Source: Fallopia convolvulus (Eukaryota; Streptophyta; Magnoliopsida; Caryophyllales; Polygonaceae). From it: a stretch of DNA of 64,000 nt. The number at the start of each line of letters is the position of its first letter. The first letter of the stretch is position 1. The stretch spans positions 51,938,622 through 52,002,621 of the forward strand of contig OZ024734.1 in assembly GCA_964016875.1 (NCBI GenBank), given 5' to 3'. Positions 32,501 to 42,832 of this stretch are shown here, piece after piece. The notes below the pieces were generated by a model. That model did no database searches, was not told the DNA's origin, and worked only from the letters and a program-made list of their open reading frames with translations. Made by a program: the position numbers and the translations under genes.

Positions 32501-32717
32501 GCCAAATTCCACCTTTAAAGCCTCTAGCTTCAATCTGATCACAATCTGAGAAATCTGCCCTAGTCATTCTATCACAAATATGTTGAGCTCTCTCTCCCGA
32601 AACCCTCGTTTCAAACAAGGCCAAAATATCGACTTTATGGTGTCTACACATATAACGGATCGCCCTACGAAACCCCGGTTTGCCTGCACCAAAACAATTC
32701 CAATATAAGACATTCAT
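29585..32717 (-). pseudogene. LINE ORF2: AP endonuclease and reverse transcriptase, one in-frame stop, 3' end lost
   Basis: ORF2 ATG is at 32715-32717 (MNVLYWNCFGAG). The endonuclease shows GCDFN, RLDRLF and SSDHCPLLL. The reverse transcriptase shows KSPGLDGF, KLDLEKAYDR, GVRQGDPMSP and the catalytic FFADDILLF. A TAA at 30543-30545 interrupts the frame after GQKVSFQK; the same frame continues (KNVGRSV, LGKYLGMP, GWRF) to the zf-RVT region and is cut at about 29585. The last 13 codons before the stop at 29547 come from the adjoining palindrome. The open frame upstream of 32717 to 32843 overlaps ORF1 and is not coding. Confidence 0.88.
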
Positions 32718-32757
32718 TATAAACAATATAAATGGGTAAACAATGGAAACGAGAAAG

Positions 32758-34614
32758 TCAATTTGGCCCTTGAGCCAACGAGCTCTCCGCCATAGCGAAA
32801 TCTCCGTTATCGGACGGATTCGGTAAGGGCGTTTCGATGTCATGTTGCCTCGTGACTGAACTCATCACCGTGGGGATATCTTCCCTGCACCCCCTTTCTT
32901 GAGGATTTGACATGCCAGCATCCCCCGCATTCACCAAGCAACTAGGACCAGGGTCTTGTTCATTCGTTAATACTTGGTTCACTTGCTTTTGATGCTGGGA
33001 GGACTTCTGATAATCATCGATTTGTCTTGGTCTCTTTTTCGGCCCATCAAGAGCATTCAAAACCGGTGCATTCGGCCCACTCTTAGATCCACCCTTAGGT
33101 GTAAAAACACCCACTTTCTTGCCCACTTTGGGCCTTTTCTTCTCAACTTGGGTTTTGGTATTACATGGCCCACTCACTTTACCAGCTTCAAAAGAAGAGA
33201 GAGCCAAATTCCCCGCTTGATTAAAGTCCACCCAGGATGACGAGGCAGTAAAGGCCCCTCCACTGCCATTATTCTCCACAATTTTAGTAGCTATCTTTTC
33301 AAAACTTTCTTCAGTAACCGTTGGAATACTCTCCTCAATTAACGTACCCATCTCCTTATTTTTAGGAGTGTTTGATTGCGTTGGAATCTTCTCCCTGTGA
33401 TCCACCGGATTTCTTGTATCGCTTTCCTTTTCCGAGATTACCAGTGTCTCAAAACGATTTATTGGCCTAAATAGCTTTCTTGTATCCGGTAACAAAATAT
33501 CCTTTCCTTTTCCGTTTTGATCCGATACCTTTCGCTGATCGCCGGCATTCCCCGGATCGCCGGACGATGACCTTTGTTCCTTATCGGTTTTTCCCTTGGT
33601 TTTCACCGGTCTTGGCTTCCTAGCAACAGTCATCCACTCACCATAAAGACCATTGTTGTTCGTATCTTCTTTTTGAGGCTCATTTCTGTTATTGGCATTG
33701 CCAGTAAACATTGCTGACCCCTTTGGTTGGTTTTTCTCTATATTCATTCCCTTTTGTTGATCATTGACAAGGACACTCGAAGCCGGCGGACGTGATGGGC
33801 AGCTATTTTTCACGTGACCATACTTCCCACACCGGAAGCAGATGGTGGGTATACCCTCATACTCGATTAGGTACCTGTCGTCGTTGATAGTGATCGAGCC
33901 TTTGAGGGATCTCTCCAAGTCAACTTCAACACAAATCCTTGCGAATTTGCCTCTATTAGTGTACATCGTTTTAGGGTCGACTCTTATCGGTCTTCCTATT
34001 CCCGTAGTAATTTGGAGGAGGATTTTTTCTTCATATAATGTCACCGGAAGACCTGTTAACCTGATCCATACTGGGGCTGTTTTGATCGGATCTGTAGTTC
34101 GAAAATTAGGAGTCCAGCTTCGAACTGAAAGGCATCTTCCAAACACCGTCCACGGACCGCCAGTAAGGGCCATTAAGAAGTCCTCTTCCCTTCCAAATCT
34201 GACAAGGAAACATCCATGTTCAAGGTCGAGAATTTGGAGCCGAGTAGAAGTCCTCCACATATCTCTAATCTTTTTCTCCATCACATGGAACGCAATTGGC
34301 GATCCCAACAACTTGACCACCACAGAGCAAGACCAGACCGATGCCAAGGCTTCCATAACATCCTCGGCTATGATGACGGCAGGATCGCCATCTACCCCTC
34401 CCGGAAACGATACCGTGACTTTCCCACGCAAGAACTCCTCATCTATGGTTGTTTTCTGTTGATAAGCACCTCCGACCGCCACTTCTTTCCATGAAGCTTT
34501 TTTGTCCGGTGGATCTCCTGGTGGTCTACCAACATTCGATCCATCAACTTGCATTCCATCGTTAAGCGATTGTTGAACTTCCGGTGCGAACACCGGGTTC
34601 GACACAACGTTCAT
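32758..34614 (-). CDS. LINE ORF1: DUF4283/zinc-knuckle nucleic-acid-binding protein
   Basis: 618 residues, frame intact. Residues about 55-230 match the DUF4283 plus DUF4283-associated region typical of plant L1 ORF1 (GGPWTVFGRCLSVRSW, APVWIRLTGLPVTLYEEKIL). A zinc knuckle CFRCGKYGHVKNSC follows near residue 265. The C-terminal half is hydrophilic and low-complexity. It would bind element RNA in the ribonucleoprotein used for target-primed reverse transcription. ORF2 starts 41 nt after its stop. Confidence 0.85.
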   Translation of the reverse strand: MNVVSNPVFAPEVQQSLNDGMQVDGSNVGRPPGDPPDKKASWKEVAVGGAYQQKTTIDEEFLRGKVTVSFPGGVDGDPAVIIAEDVMEALASVWSCSVVVKLLGSPIAFHVMEKKIRDMWRTSTRLQILDLEHGCFLVRFGREEDFLMALTGGPWTVFGRCLSVRSWTPNFRTTDPIKTAPVWIRLTGLPVTLYEEKILLQITTGIGRPIRVDPKTMYTNRGKFARICVEVDLERSLKGSITINDDRYLIEYEGIPTICFRCGKYGHVKNSCPSRPPASSVLVNDQQKGMNIEKNQPKGSAMFTGNANNRNEPQKEDTNNNGLYGEWMTVARKPRPVKTKGKTDKEQRSSSGDPGNAGDQRKVSDQNGKGKDILLPDTRKLFRPINRFETLVISEKESDTRNPVDHREKIPTQSNTPKNKEMGTLIEESIPTVTEESFEKIATKIVENNGSGGAFTASSSWVDFNQAGNLALSSFEAGKVSGPCNTKTQVEKKRPKVGKKVGVFTPKGGSKSGPNAPVLNALDGPKKRPRQIDDYQKSSQHQKQVNQVLTNEQDPGPSCLVNAGDAGMSNPQERGCREDIPTVMSSVTRQHDIETPLPNPSDNGDFAMAESSLAQGPN

Positions 34615-34707
34615 GAAAAACTATGAAAACCAGTAGAGAGCGTTTGAGACCAGTAGAGAGTGCTATGGGCCTCTCTTAACACTTACACATGTGAACAACC
34701 CTTCAAG

Positions 34708-34880
34708 TTGTGTAAATTACTCTAGTTTTGAGTTAATTAGTTGGAGTTTTAGTGCTGGAATGGATGGAAGTACAAAGACTCTGTTAGTTTCATTTAGCAC
34801 AAGTTAAGGTTAGTTTAGTTATGAGGTTGTGTATAAAATGAAGATTGGACTGTCTGGGTTATATTACTGGTAAAGCTTTA
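34708..34880 (+). repeat. Repeat C, right copy
   Basis: Inverted counterpart of 26248-26421. It begins immediately outside the LINE 5' end. The similarity fades beyond 34900; 34880-35160 is AT-rich with no gene. Confidence 0.85.
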
Positions 34881-35164
34881 TGTCAGTAGTACAAGGTAGT
34901 TCACATCAATCATCTTAATTAGTACTATCAATGTATATAATTCAATTTAATGCAACCAGTTGGCTAACAATATTAACTACTTTTTCCCTTCATATCATCA
35001 AATAAATAGGACTCTACGTGATTACGCACTTATTTACTCAAAAGGATTAATCGAAAGTTAAAAAAAGATTTTGTATAACAACCTTAACTTGTAGAACTAC
35101 ATGTTGAATGTAAAACAATAGTTATGTAAAATTACCTCTTGTTCTCATAGAATTCATTAAGAGT

Positions 35165-35605
35165 ATGGACAGATTACTAAAACCGGAACCGAATCGGAAC
35201 CGAACCGGAAAAAAAACGGTGGTTCCGGAACCGGAACCGGAACCGGTGGAACCGGGGGTTGGCCGGTTCCGGTTCCGGTCCCGGTTCCACGTTCCTTGGA
35301 ACCGGAGAACCGGCGGTTCCGGAACCGGACCGGAACCGCCGGTTCCCTCCCTTAAAAAAAGAAAAAACAGTGTGAAAATGGGGAACCGCGATCGCGGCTC
35401 CGAAACCGTGATCGCGGTTTTGCAATTTTAATTTATTTTTTTAAATTTTTTTAAGGTTCGGAACCGAACCGGAACCGGAACCGGAACCGCCTCGGAACCG
35501 GAAAAAACCGGAACCGAACCGAGGAACCGGGGGGTTCCCGGTTCCGGTCCCGGTTCCAGGGTTCCGAGGAACCGGAACCGCCGGTTCCGGAACCGGACCC
35601 ATCAC
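35165..35605. repeat. Island of GGAACC/CCGGTTCC words
   Basis: About 440 bp made mostly of CCGGAACCGG and GGTTCCGG in both orientations around a 90-bp AT-rich middle. The right edge CCGGACCCATCACTAG resembles a MITE terminus. Open frames here (Glu-Pro and Arg-Phe repeats) are by-products. It would form strong hairpins. Confidence 0.75.
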
Positions 35606-36000
35606 TAGGCCCATGACTTTATTTGTATTTTTAGGTTTGGTCCTTGTTATAGCTTAGTTTTTTGCTACAATTTTTGTGATCTACGTGTTTTTCCTAGATG
35701 TTTTATTATTGTGTTCGATTGCTTTTGACTATTTTGTTTGTTGGCAAGTTTGATGGGCCCTGGGCCCATTTGGATTGAGGCTTTTTGGGTTACCGGTGTT
35801 CTTGTTGTGTGTTGGGCAGGTATTCGCGAGTATTTTGAGCCTTTGCTAAGGTCAAGTTGCACGAGTACTCTTTCGTTTGTGGAGTACACTTTGGAGTTTC
35901 AACCCTTTTTTGAGCTGGACCGTGGTGATGTGGAGTTTCCTCCTAACATTATCAGTCTGTTTCTAGTTTTATCTCGCACTAATTTGTATAGGGTTAGACA
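35606..36000. other. Spacer without a supported gene
   Basis: T-rich DNA with a 111-codon open frame (35738-36073) that shows no recognisable domain and runs into the next word island; not called as a gene. Confidence 0.4.
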
Positions 36001-36140
36001 TAGGTCCAAAACCAGACCGAACTGGACCGGACCTGAATTGAAATCCTCCAAATCTTTGGACCTAGTCACCTAGGACCGGACCTAAATTTCTCGATCCGGT
36101 CCTAGGTCCAAAGATTTGGACCGGGACAAGAAGTTCTAAA
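36000..36140. repeat. Island of GGACCGG/CCGGTCC words
   Basis: ACTGGACCGGACCTGAA and CTCGATCCGGTCCTAGGTCC with TTTGGACCTAG and CCAAAGATTTGGACC form a nested inverted repeat of about 130 bp. Confidence 0.65.
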
Positions 36141-36415
36141 CTTGGCCTGTCACAAATTTTCGGCCTTTCGATTGCATCAAGCATGTTTGGTCAATAGAAT
36201 TTTTTCCTATTAAAAAACAATAAATAAGTATGAACAAAATATAAAATTCCCATTAACTCAAACGCCGTGGTTGACTGGTTGCCTCCGAACAGCGCCGGTG
36301 TCGTGCGTTTAGATTGATGCGCTGTTCAATTTGTTGGATTTAGCCCTTTCAAAATACGCGCCCAGTTTCTAAAGGGAGTTGACGATTGTCAAAAAAGCGT
36401 TAAAAGACTGCACAC

Positions 36416-39099
36416 ATGGAGCAGAAGGAAGATCTCCATCGCGATCGTCGTGATGGAGGAATCTCTGAAGAGCCTTGCTCCTCGTTGGAACATCAAGAAC
36501 AACAATGGATTGCGTATGGTGTATTTGCTCTCTCTTTTTTTATAAATCATGAATTCAATTGCTTCATTTTGCCCCATTTCTCTTTGGATTAGGGTTCAGG
36601 ACTCTCTCAAGAAGAGACTGGTCATCGAAGATGATTTCACGTGGAAATTGACATTGGAAGGAGGCGAAGATGACAAATTGGAGGAGTTGAAGTACGTTGG
36701 AGGTGTGGATATAAGCTTCTCCAAGGACGATTCTTCTCCAATTGCTTGCGCCACCCTTGTCGTTCTCAATCTTCGCACTTTCGATGTCGTCTACGATGAT
36801 TTCTCTCTCACTACGCTTAAAATTCCTTATATTCCCGGTTTCCTTGCTTTCCGTGAGGTTTGTTTTCTGATGCTACACTGACTGAAATTGATTATTGAAT
36901 CCGATTGGAATGCTGAATTGCAAAAGAAAATGGATGATACTATTTTCTGGTTGTTATGAATCTATTTTGGTGAAATTTACAGGCACCAATACTGTTGAAC
37001 CTTTTGAATAAAATGAAGGAGGACGGACATCCGTTTTATCCTCAGGTACTAGTTCTTTTCAGTTTGACTACTTGAGTCATGATTTCACTCTATGAATGAG
37101 CTATGTTGGCATTGTGCTTGATTTTACTGGAACATTAACTTTAATGTATAGCAGCTATGGTTTGTATTTTAGAATGGCAATCTACAAGTTATATTTCAAA
37201 GAAAAGAAATGACACCATAATTTAGAATTTAGAATTAGATGATATCTTTTTGGTTGAGGGTGTGGGGCGGACGAATTTATAATAATTCTAGACAGTAGGG
37301 TTACATGAAGAAATATATGAGCTAAGAGTGGAAGAAGAGACCTTATTGTTCTTTTGAGTTTCTATTCTTATTGTTGGGTCGGAATAATCAATGAAAAATA
37401 TGTTAAAATGTAATCACATTCTTTGTATTGGTTCAATTTATTTCTATGGTAGTAGCCTAGTAGGATATCTAACATTCTCTTGCTGTTATTTATTTTTATT
37501 TTTATTTTTTTGCTTTTTAAATATTGACAGCTTCTGATGGTTGATGGAAATGGATTACTTCATCCTCGAGGTAAGTAATTACAGTTAGGCTTCCATTTTT
37601 TATTTGAACAAATGAATATTGACAGCTTCTGATGTTTGTACCTGTATAAATCATTTGTCTATTTAACGTAGGAGAGGTGATGCTTCCTAAATTTAGTTAA
37701 CATTTTATTTTTCAGGTTTTGGATTGGCATGCCATATTGGGGTTCTAGCTGATCTTCCCACAATTGGTATAGGTAAAAACGTAAGATAAGAAATATCGGT
37801 GAAATTTTAAAACAATCTTATCATCCAAAAATGTTATATTCCTATCTTGGCTTTAAACAAATGCTTCTTACTTTACTAAAATTGCTTCTATAGTAACTAA
37901 CAGTCTGCTATTTCTAACAGCTGCATCATGTAGATGGTCTTAACCTATCTAGAGTAAGAGAAGTTTTGGAGGATGAACAACATAAGGAGTGCTCTGATTT
38001 AATTGGAAATTCAGGCTGCACCTTGGGTGTGGTAAGTGATAAACATTTTTCATATTCCTTGATGAAATTATTCTCAAGTCAGAAACTAAAATGACAAGAA
38101 TTTAGTTTCTTCTAATGGCATATTTTAGAGTGTCATCACTAAGACTAGACCCAGTGGTTCCTGTTTGAACTTTGTTCTATTTTGTTTTAGCTGATGCATT
38201 GGAACATTGTTGTTGTATTAGAACTCGCTGGAGCGAGTTATACTGGGCTGTGCCGTTGTTGTATTAGAACTTTGTTTCTTCCTTTACCCAGGTGGACTTT
38301 AATAGATCTACATCTGGATAATTTATTATGAATGATGTGTAATCAATTGCATCTTGTTCATATTTCAGTTATTTGTTGTCTACAATATTAATGCCATTGC
38401 TTCATGAGGATGATCTTTTGCAATTCAATTTGTTGTGCATATTGTTAACTCAATTATGAATATTGATAGTTGACACTGATGACTAAATTTTATGTAATTT
38501 CTCTTGCTGTTGGATTTTGTGAGATTTTTTCTGCTTTTCTTACAAGTATCATTCATTTGCAGGCCATGAGATCAGTTAGAGGTGTGTCAAAGCCTATATT
38601 TGTTTCTGTTGGTCATCGAATATCACTGGCCACTGCAATCAAAATTGTTAAGATGACTTGCAAATATCGCGTACCTGAACCCGTGCGCCAGGTGCTTCCT
38701 TTTTTAATCTTATACAGAAGACTTCTTTGTTCCATTTCAATCTATATGATTCACTTAACATTTGAATCTACGAAAACGAAATTTTTATGGCTTTTTATGT
38801 GTAATCTCAAGTTGATCATAAGTTTATAACATAATTTTTTAAACACTTTTCTATACTCTGCTTAACATTACCACAAACATTTTGGGGTTTTATCTATATA
38901 TATTGAGGTTTTTTGCAATTAGAAGACATGATTATTCTTTGTGGCTTGTATACTATAAAATTAGTTATCAAAGACATTAACTTGCACTTGTGTGTTGCTA
39001 TAAAATTAGTTATCAAAGACATTAACTTGCACTTGTGTGTTGCTTTCCTGAAATTGCAGGCAGATAAGGTCTAGAGACTATCTCCGCAAGCACAAATAA
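36416..39099 (+). CDS. Endonuclease V
   Basis: Eight exons: 36416-36513, 36593-36857, 36983-37045, 37531-37570, 37716-37780, 37921-38031, 38563-38691, and a last exon starting at 39060 or 39064. All introns are GT-AG and phases join. Endonuclease V cleaves the strand one nucleotide 3' of inosine in RNA or deaminated DNA. Catalytic features are present: GVDISF (first Asp), YIPGFLAFRE (Glu), VDGNGLLHPR (Asp), GIGKN (Lys) and VGHRISL (His). With the first acceptor the frame ends at TAG (39072-39074), giving 261 residues; with the acceptor 4 nt later it reads IRSRDYLRKHK and stops at 39097-39099, giving 268 residues. The latter matches the usual conserved family tail, minus Ala-Asp. The ATG at 36416 is the first in a short leader. 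Confidence 0.93.
38953..39042 (+). repeat. 45-bp perfect tandem duplication in the last intron of the endonuclease V gene
   Basis: The unit starting CTATAAAATTAGTTATC and ending TTGTGTGTTG occurs at 38953-38997 and 38998-39042. The second copy ends 15 bp before the tandem splice acceptor, so it lies in the branch-point region. Confidence 0.95.
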
Positions 39100-39414
39100 A
39101 TCAAGCTCAATCCTAATCCTGTTCACCTAATTTGAAAAAAACTAGTACTGACTTTGATTTGCTTGCCATATGGCCCATATCAGCCTTTTCACTGTATCTT
39201 CATGTATATACATCTTGTGTGTTTCTAATATCTCCGAAGTTGATTTAGAATGCTATGGATTTATCTCCATGTAAATGTACATAAGTCATATACAACATTG
39301 CTATGGCTGATACAGAAAGAATGAGGACTCATTTTAAGCATTTTAAAAGCTTAAAAAATCCTTAAAATATAAAGTTTATGAATCATTTCAAAATCTGAGT
39401 TCTTATCACTGTTC

Positions 39415-39575
39415 TAAAAATCCCTTCTAGACCCCGCCTAGGCGCTCGAAGGTCTTAGCCCGCCTAGCCGTCCAGACCGCCTAGGCATCCGTCTAGGACC
39501 GCCTAGGCCACATTTTAGGCCGTCTAGGCGCTAGGCGGTCCCTCTCTGCCCAGCATCCGCCTAGCGTTTTTTAGA
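39415..39575. repeat. Island of CCGCCTAGGCGG words
   Basis: About 160 bp built from CGCCTAGGCG, GTCTAGGCG and CTAGGCGG. The ends TTCTAAAAATCCC and CGTTTTTTAGAA form an inverted repeat, suggesting a MITE-like unit. Confidence 0.7.
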
Positions 39576-39882
39576 AGATTGGTTCTTATCCTATTAACAA
39601 CATGCCTTGGGCCATATGTATATATAATAGAAAAAACCGTAATATCAATAAGCTTTATTTCTAAGATCATTTGGATTACAAAGAAGGCATATTTGCCAAT
39701 ACATATAATTTTCAGACTCATGATCACAAGCCCAACTATAAGACACCAATAGCTAGCTAAAGATGCATTAAATCAAGTAATCCAAACGCACCCTAACTCA
39801 CTAGAAGTTTACCTAAATTCAAGATCCATCAAGTCAAACTCAAAGCAAAGACTAATTAAAGCTTTACAAAATCAATTACTGA

Positions 39883-40884
39883 CTATTGCACCTGCTCATC
39901 ACAAGGAACCAACTTCCCCATCTTCTTACACAAACCCTGTTCACCCACTTCATTAACCACTTTACCATAACTATACCTTAATGGCATTCTCCCTAAAACT
40001 CTATGGAACTCCCTTATACACTCCCCTCTCCTCTTCCTATGCTCCCCTCTTCCTCTCTTCACCCCACTCAACCCAACCTCAATCTCCCCAACCTCTCCTT
40101 CATTCCTCGCATCGCCCCAATCCCTCACCTTCTCAGCGCCCACCAAAACAGGCCCCACCCCAGCCACGTCGGCCGCCACAAAGTTCATCAGAATATCCTC
40201 ACAGTTATTCATCTTTTCCACCACTTTCCTTGCTTCACTAAAATAATCAAGAGTCCCATTCCCACAGCTGTACAAGTGTAAGAAGCCGGTTTCCAAGATC
40301 ATGAACTTGGTCAGCACAATCGAGTACTTGTCAGGATGGACGGTGTAGATCCATGTCTTGTGGATCAGATCAAGCTCATGTGATCGGGCAAAGAATCCGA
40401 TCAGACGTCGTGGATTCATTTGCCAGATACGGAACGAAAACTCTAATGATTTGAGGCTTACTTCTACGTCGTCATCACAGATCAGAACGGCTCGAGTTTG
40501 GATGAGATCATTGTGAGGGAGGAATCGTGTGTTTAAGCTTGTGGATTGCTGAGGGAGCAGGGTGATGTCTGCACCTGCGGAGTAGAGGATTGAGAGGCTG
40601 TGGGAGAGTTGTGTTAGGGTTTTGGGTGAGGTTGATGGGTTGCCCCAGATAATGAGGATGGAGGACACGAGTGGGGAGGAGGCATAGGTGGCGGTTATGG
40701 TACGAAGAAGCGGGATACGAGATTCCGAGTAGCCGTTGATTATAACAGTTAGTTTGTCAGGCAGGAGGTTATGCGGGTTGGGAGGGGGTGAATCACATGG
40801 GTTTGTGTTTGGAAGGGAGAGAACTGAGAGTAAATTGGAGAGAAGTAAAAGAGAGGAATACAGAAAGAGAGATGGTTTCATCAT
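39883..40884 (-). CDS. Glycosyltransferase family 64 protein (EPC1/GMT1-like)
   Basis: Single-exon, 333 residues, close to the roughly 334 residues of Arabidopsis EPC1/GMT1. An N-terminal hydrophobic anchor (residues 3-23) fits a Golgi type II membrane protein. GT64 features are LTVIINGYSESRIPLLRTIT (residues 45-64), SLNTRFLP (116-123), the DDD metal-binding motif in LICDDDVEVS (135-143) and NCEDILMNF near 228. Family members transfer sugars from nucleotide donors; EPC1/GMT1 mannosylates inositol phosphorylceramides. Assignment to that subclade rather than its sister GT64 paralog is inference from length and motifs. The gene converges on the endonuclease V gene, with 784 bp between stops. Confidence 0.85.
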   Translation of the reverse strand: MMKPSLFLYSSLLLLSNLLSVLSLPNTNPCDSPPPNPHNLLPDKLTVIINGYSESRIPLLRTITATYASSPLVSSILIIWGNPSTSPKTLTQLSHSLSILYSAGADITLLPQQSTSLNTRFLPHNDLIQTRAVLICDDDVEVSLKSLEFSFRIWQMNPRRLIGFFARSHELDLIHKTWIYTVHPDKYSIVLTKFMILETGFLHLYSCGNGTLDYFSEARKVVEKMNNCEDILMNFVAADVAGVGPVLVGAEKVRDWGDARNEGEVGEIEVGLSGVKRGRGEHRKRRGECIREFHRVLGRMPLRYSYGKVVNEVGEQGLCKKMGKLVPCDEQVQ

Positions 40885-42832
40885 GCCATTTGGGGTGAAT
40901 TGTATTGCCTGTTTGCTGTTTCTTCAATCTTCATCACCTGTAGTAGTTATGAATTATTAGGAATGTGTTCACAATGTCATAGAGCACTTTTGCCCCCTTG
41001 GCACCAAGAGAAGAACAGAATTGCATGCCAACCAAGACTTCCTAATTCTGCTAATAAAATGATAAAGGGTGTGTTTTCTTGCATGATAATACATCATCAA
41101 ATGTAATCCAAATTAGCCCTAAGAGGCAAAAACAGAAAATGAAGCATCAGTTTGGTTAATTAAATAATGCTCCAGAGAGATACTGGGTAAAATATACTGC
41201 ATAATTTGAGAGGTTTAGAGGAAAACTGTGAAATATATTCCACAAAATATCGACATAACATACAAGGATGCTGGTTGAGTTTGATCAACGGATAATTGAA
41301 GAGATTGTCTCTAAATCTTATATCTGTCTGCGTTTGTAATGTAACAAAGCAAAAATTAGTCCAAGTTAAGATGTCTTCCGTAGTGTAAAAAGTTTTATAG
41401 ACACCCAAGAATATTTATTCTCTGATGAATGTTACAGCTGGAAATAATTGAATTTTCTCTCTATTCATGCTTTGAAGTACAGGAAGAACTACTGAAGCAA
41501 GTCTGGTTCACACGTCATATTATGGAAAGATGAGAAGAGATGGAAGACAATAGAGCATAATAACAATCAGAAATTCAAGACATTATCAGTGATGAACGAA
41601 GGCAACATTTTAAAGACCGAAATACCACAAATGCTATACTAACCACATGAGATTTGTAAAGTCTAACAGAGAGATCATTCAAAGATGCAACATATTGCTA
41701 ACCTTCACTATTTTCGCAGACATGAAAATATAAATAGTACAGCAAATTCAACCAATTTTAATTTTACTGCATATTGGCATTTCAGACCATACAAAGTACT
41801 CCGTATTAAGTTGTCCTATTTCAAAAAGTGTGAAGAAGCACCTGAATATGCTCTCAGATACATGATATCTGCAACTTTGATGGATTTGGTCAGTGATATG
41901 CAATGATCAACTGAAATGAAAATGGATTTGCTGATATAATTGCCTGTGCAAGAAGGAAACAGTATAAAGTGCAAGAGGAGGTCCAGTTTCAGTCCTTAAT
42001 GAACAGCTTAGGTACCAGCATCAAATATCAATTCACATCCATCAAATATCAATAAACTAATCTCATAATCTTCTTTGTGCAAAAAAAAAAGTTATAATCT
42101 TTCAAACCCCATTTGGTGCAATGGTATGAAATCAAATTCTCAAAACATCCTATTTATTCAAAACCAATTCGCATCAGCCTAATTGTTCAAAATAGATCTG
42201 CATCAACCTAATTTTCAAAGCTCACTTGCATCAGCTCTAATCTTTCAAACCCCATTTGCATCAGACTAATGATTCACAACCAAGTTGCATTCGCCAAAAT
42301 GTGAATTCAGAACGAAAATAGAGACGCCTAAATTGATATCTATATCATCTGTTGAGCGAATTCGAGTTGCAGAAAACCAAGCATCAAGATGACGAGTAGA
42401 GAATTGGTGAATAGGAAATATAATCACTATACAGCAGCTCGTGTTCATCTCTTCTTACCATTCGACGCAGAAGACCTATGCATCCTGATTGCAACACTCA
42501 AAGCCGAGATTGAATCATTCATCCAAAATCTCACCCTCAGCCTGAAGAAATCTATGAGTTTGAGAGTGAGATCTGGGGATTCCGGATTCTGGGCAATGCA
42601 ATTCTCCGATCTTTTTGTACTCGAAACTTGAAAATAAAGAAAATGGCAATGTCGTAAATATTGGAGATTTGGATGTCTATTCTCGTCATCATGTGTTTTT
42701 TGTTTATCACATAGTAATCGACTAGAGATCAACTTCAGCAAATTTCTATGGTTTGGAATTGGAGGGAAGAGGTTTCTTCATTCTCGCGAGTTGTGTGGCT
42801 CAATTGAATTGCGAAAAGCTTCTACAGCTTCA
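40885..42832. other. Intergenic region between GT64 and the zinc-finger gene
   Basis: Divergent promoters of the two flanking genes must lie here. I see no protein gene: the ORFs at 42389-42741 on both strands show no domain. A tandem repeat occupies 42095-42300. Confidence 0.5.
42095..42300 (+). repeat. 28-30-bp degenerate tandem repeat
   Basis: About six units around TTTCAAACCCCATTTGCATCAG followed by CTAAT, e.g. near 42101, 42155, 42186, 42216, 42243 and 42272. It lies about 550 bp upstream of the next gene. Confidence 0.75.

Larger units (their letters stand above)
29585..34700 (-). mobile_element. L1-type LINE, 3'-truncated
   Basis: Minus-strand order is 5' end near 34700, ORF1 (DUF4283 plus zinc knuckle), ORF2 (AP-endonuclease plus reverse transcriptase). 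The coding sequence breaks off at LFRKIW inside the zf-RVT region near 29585 and joins directly to the palindrome tip, so RNase H, 3'UTR and poly(A) tail are absent. LINEs normally lose their 5' end, so loss of the 3' end implies a later deletion. Confidence 0.88.

Noticed and set aside
34615..34707. Possible remnant of a second kinase copy beside the LINE
   Set aside because: No kinase motif is seen in 29585-34708; only the LINE is present.
35165..35431. Frames on both strands in the GGAACC island
   Set aside because: Low-complexity translation of the repeated word.
42389..42741. Overlapping frames on both strands upstream of the zinc-finger gene
   Set aside because: No domain, no splice partners, and they overlap each other.
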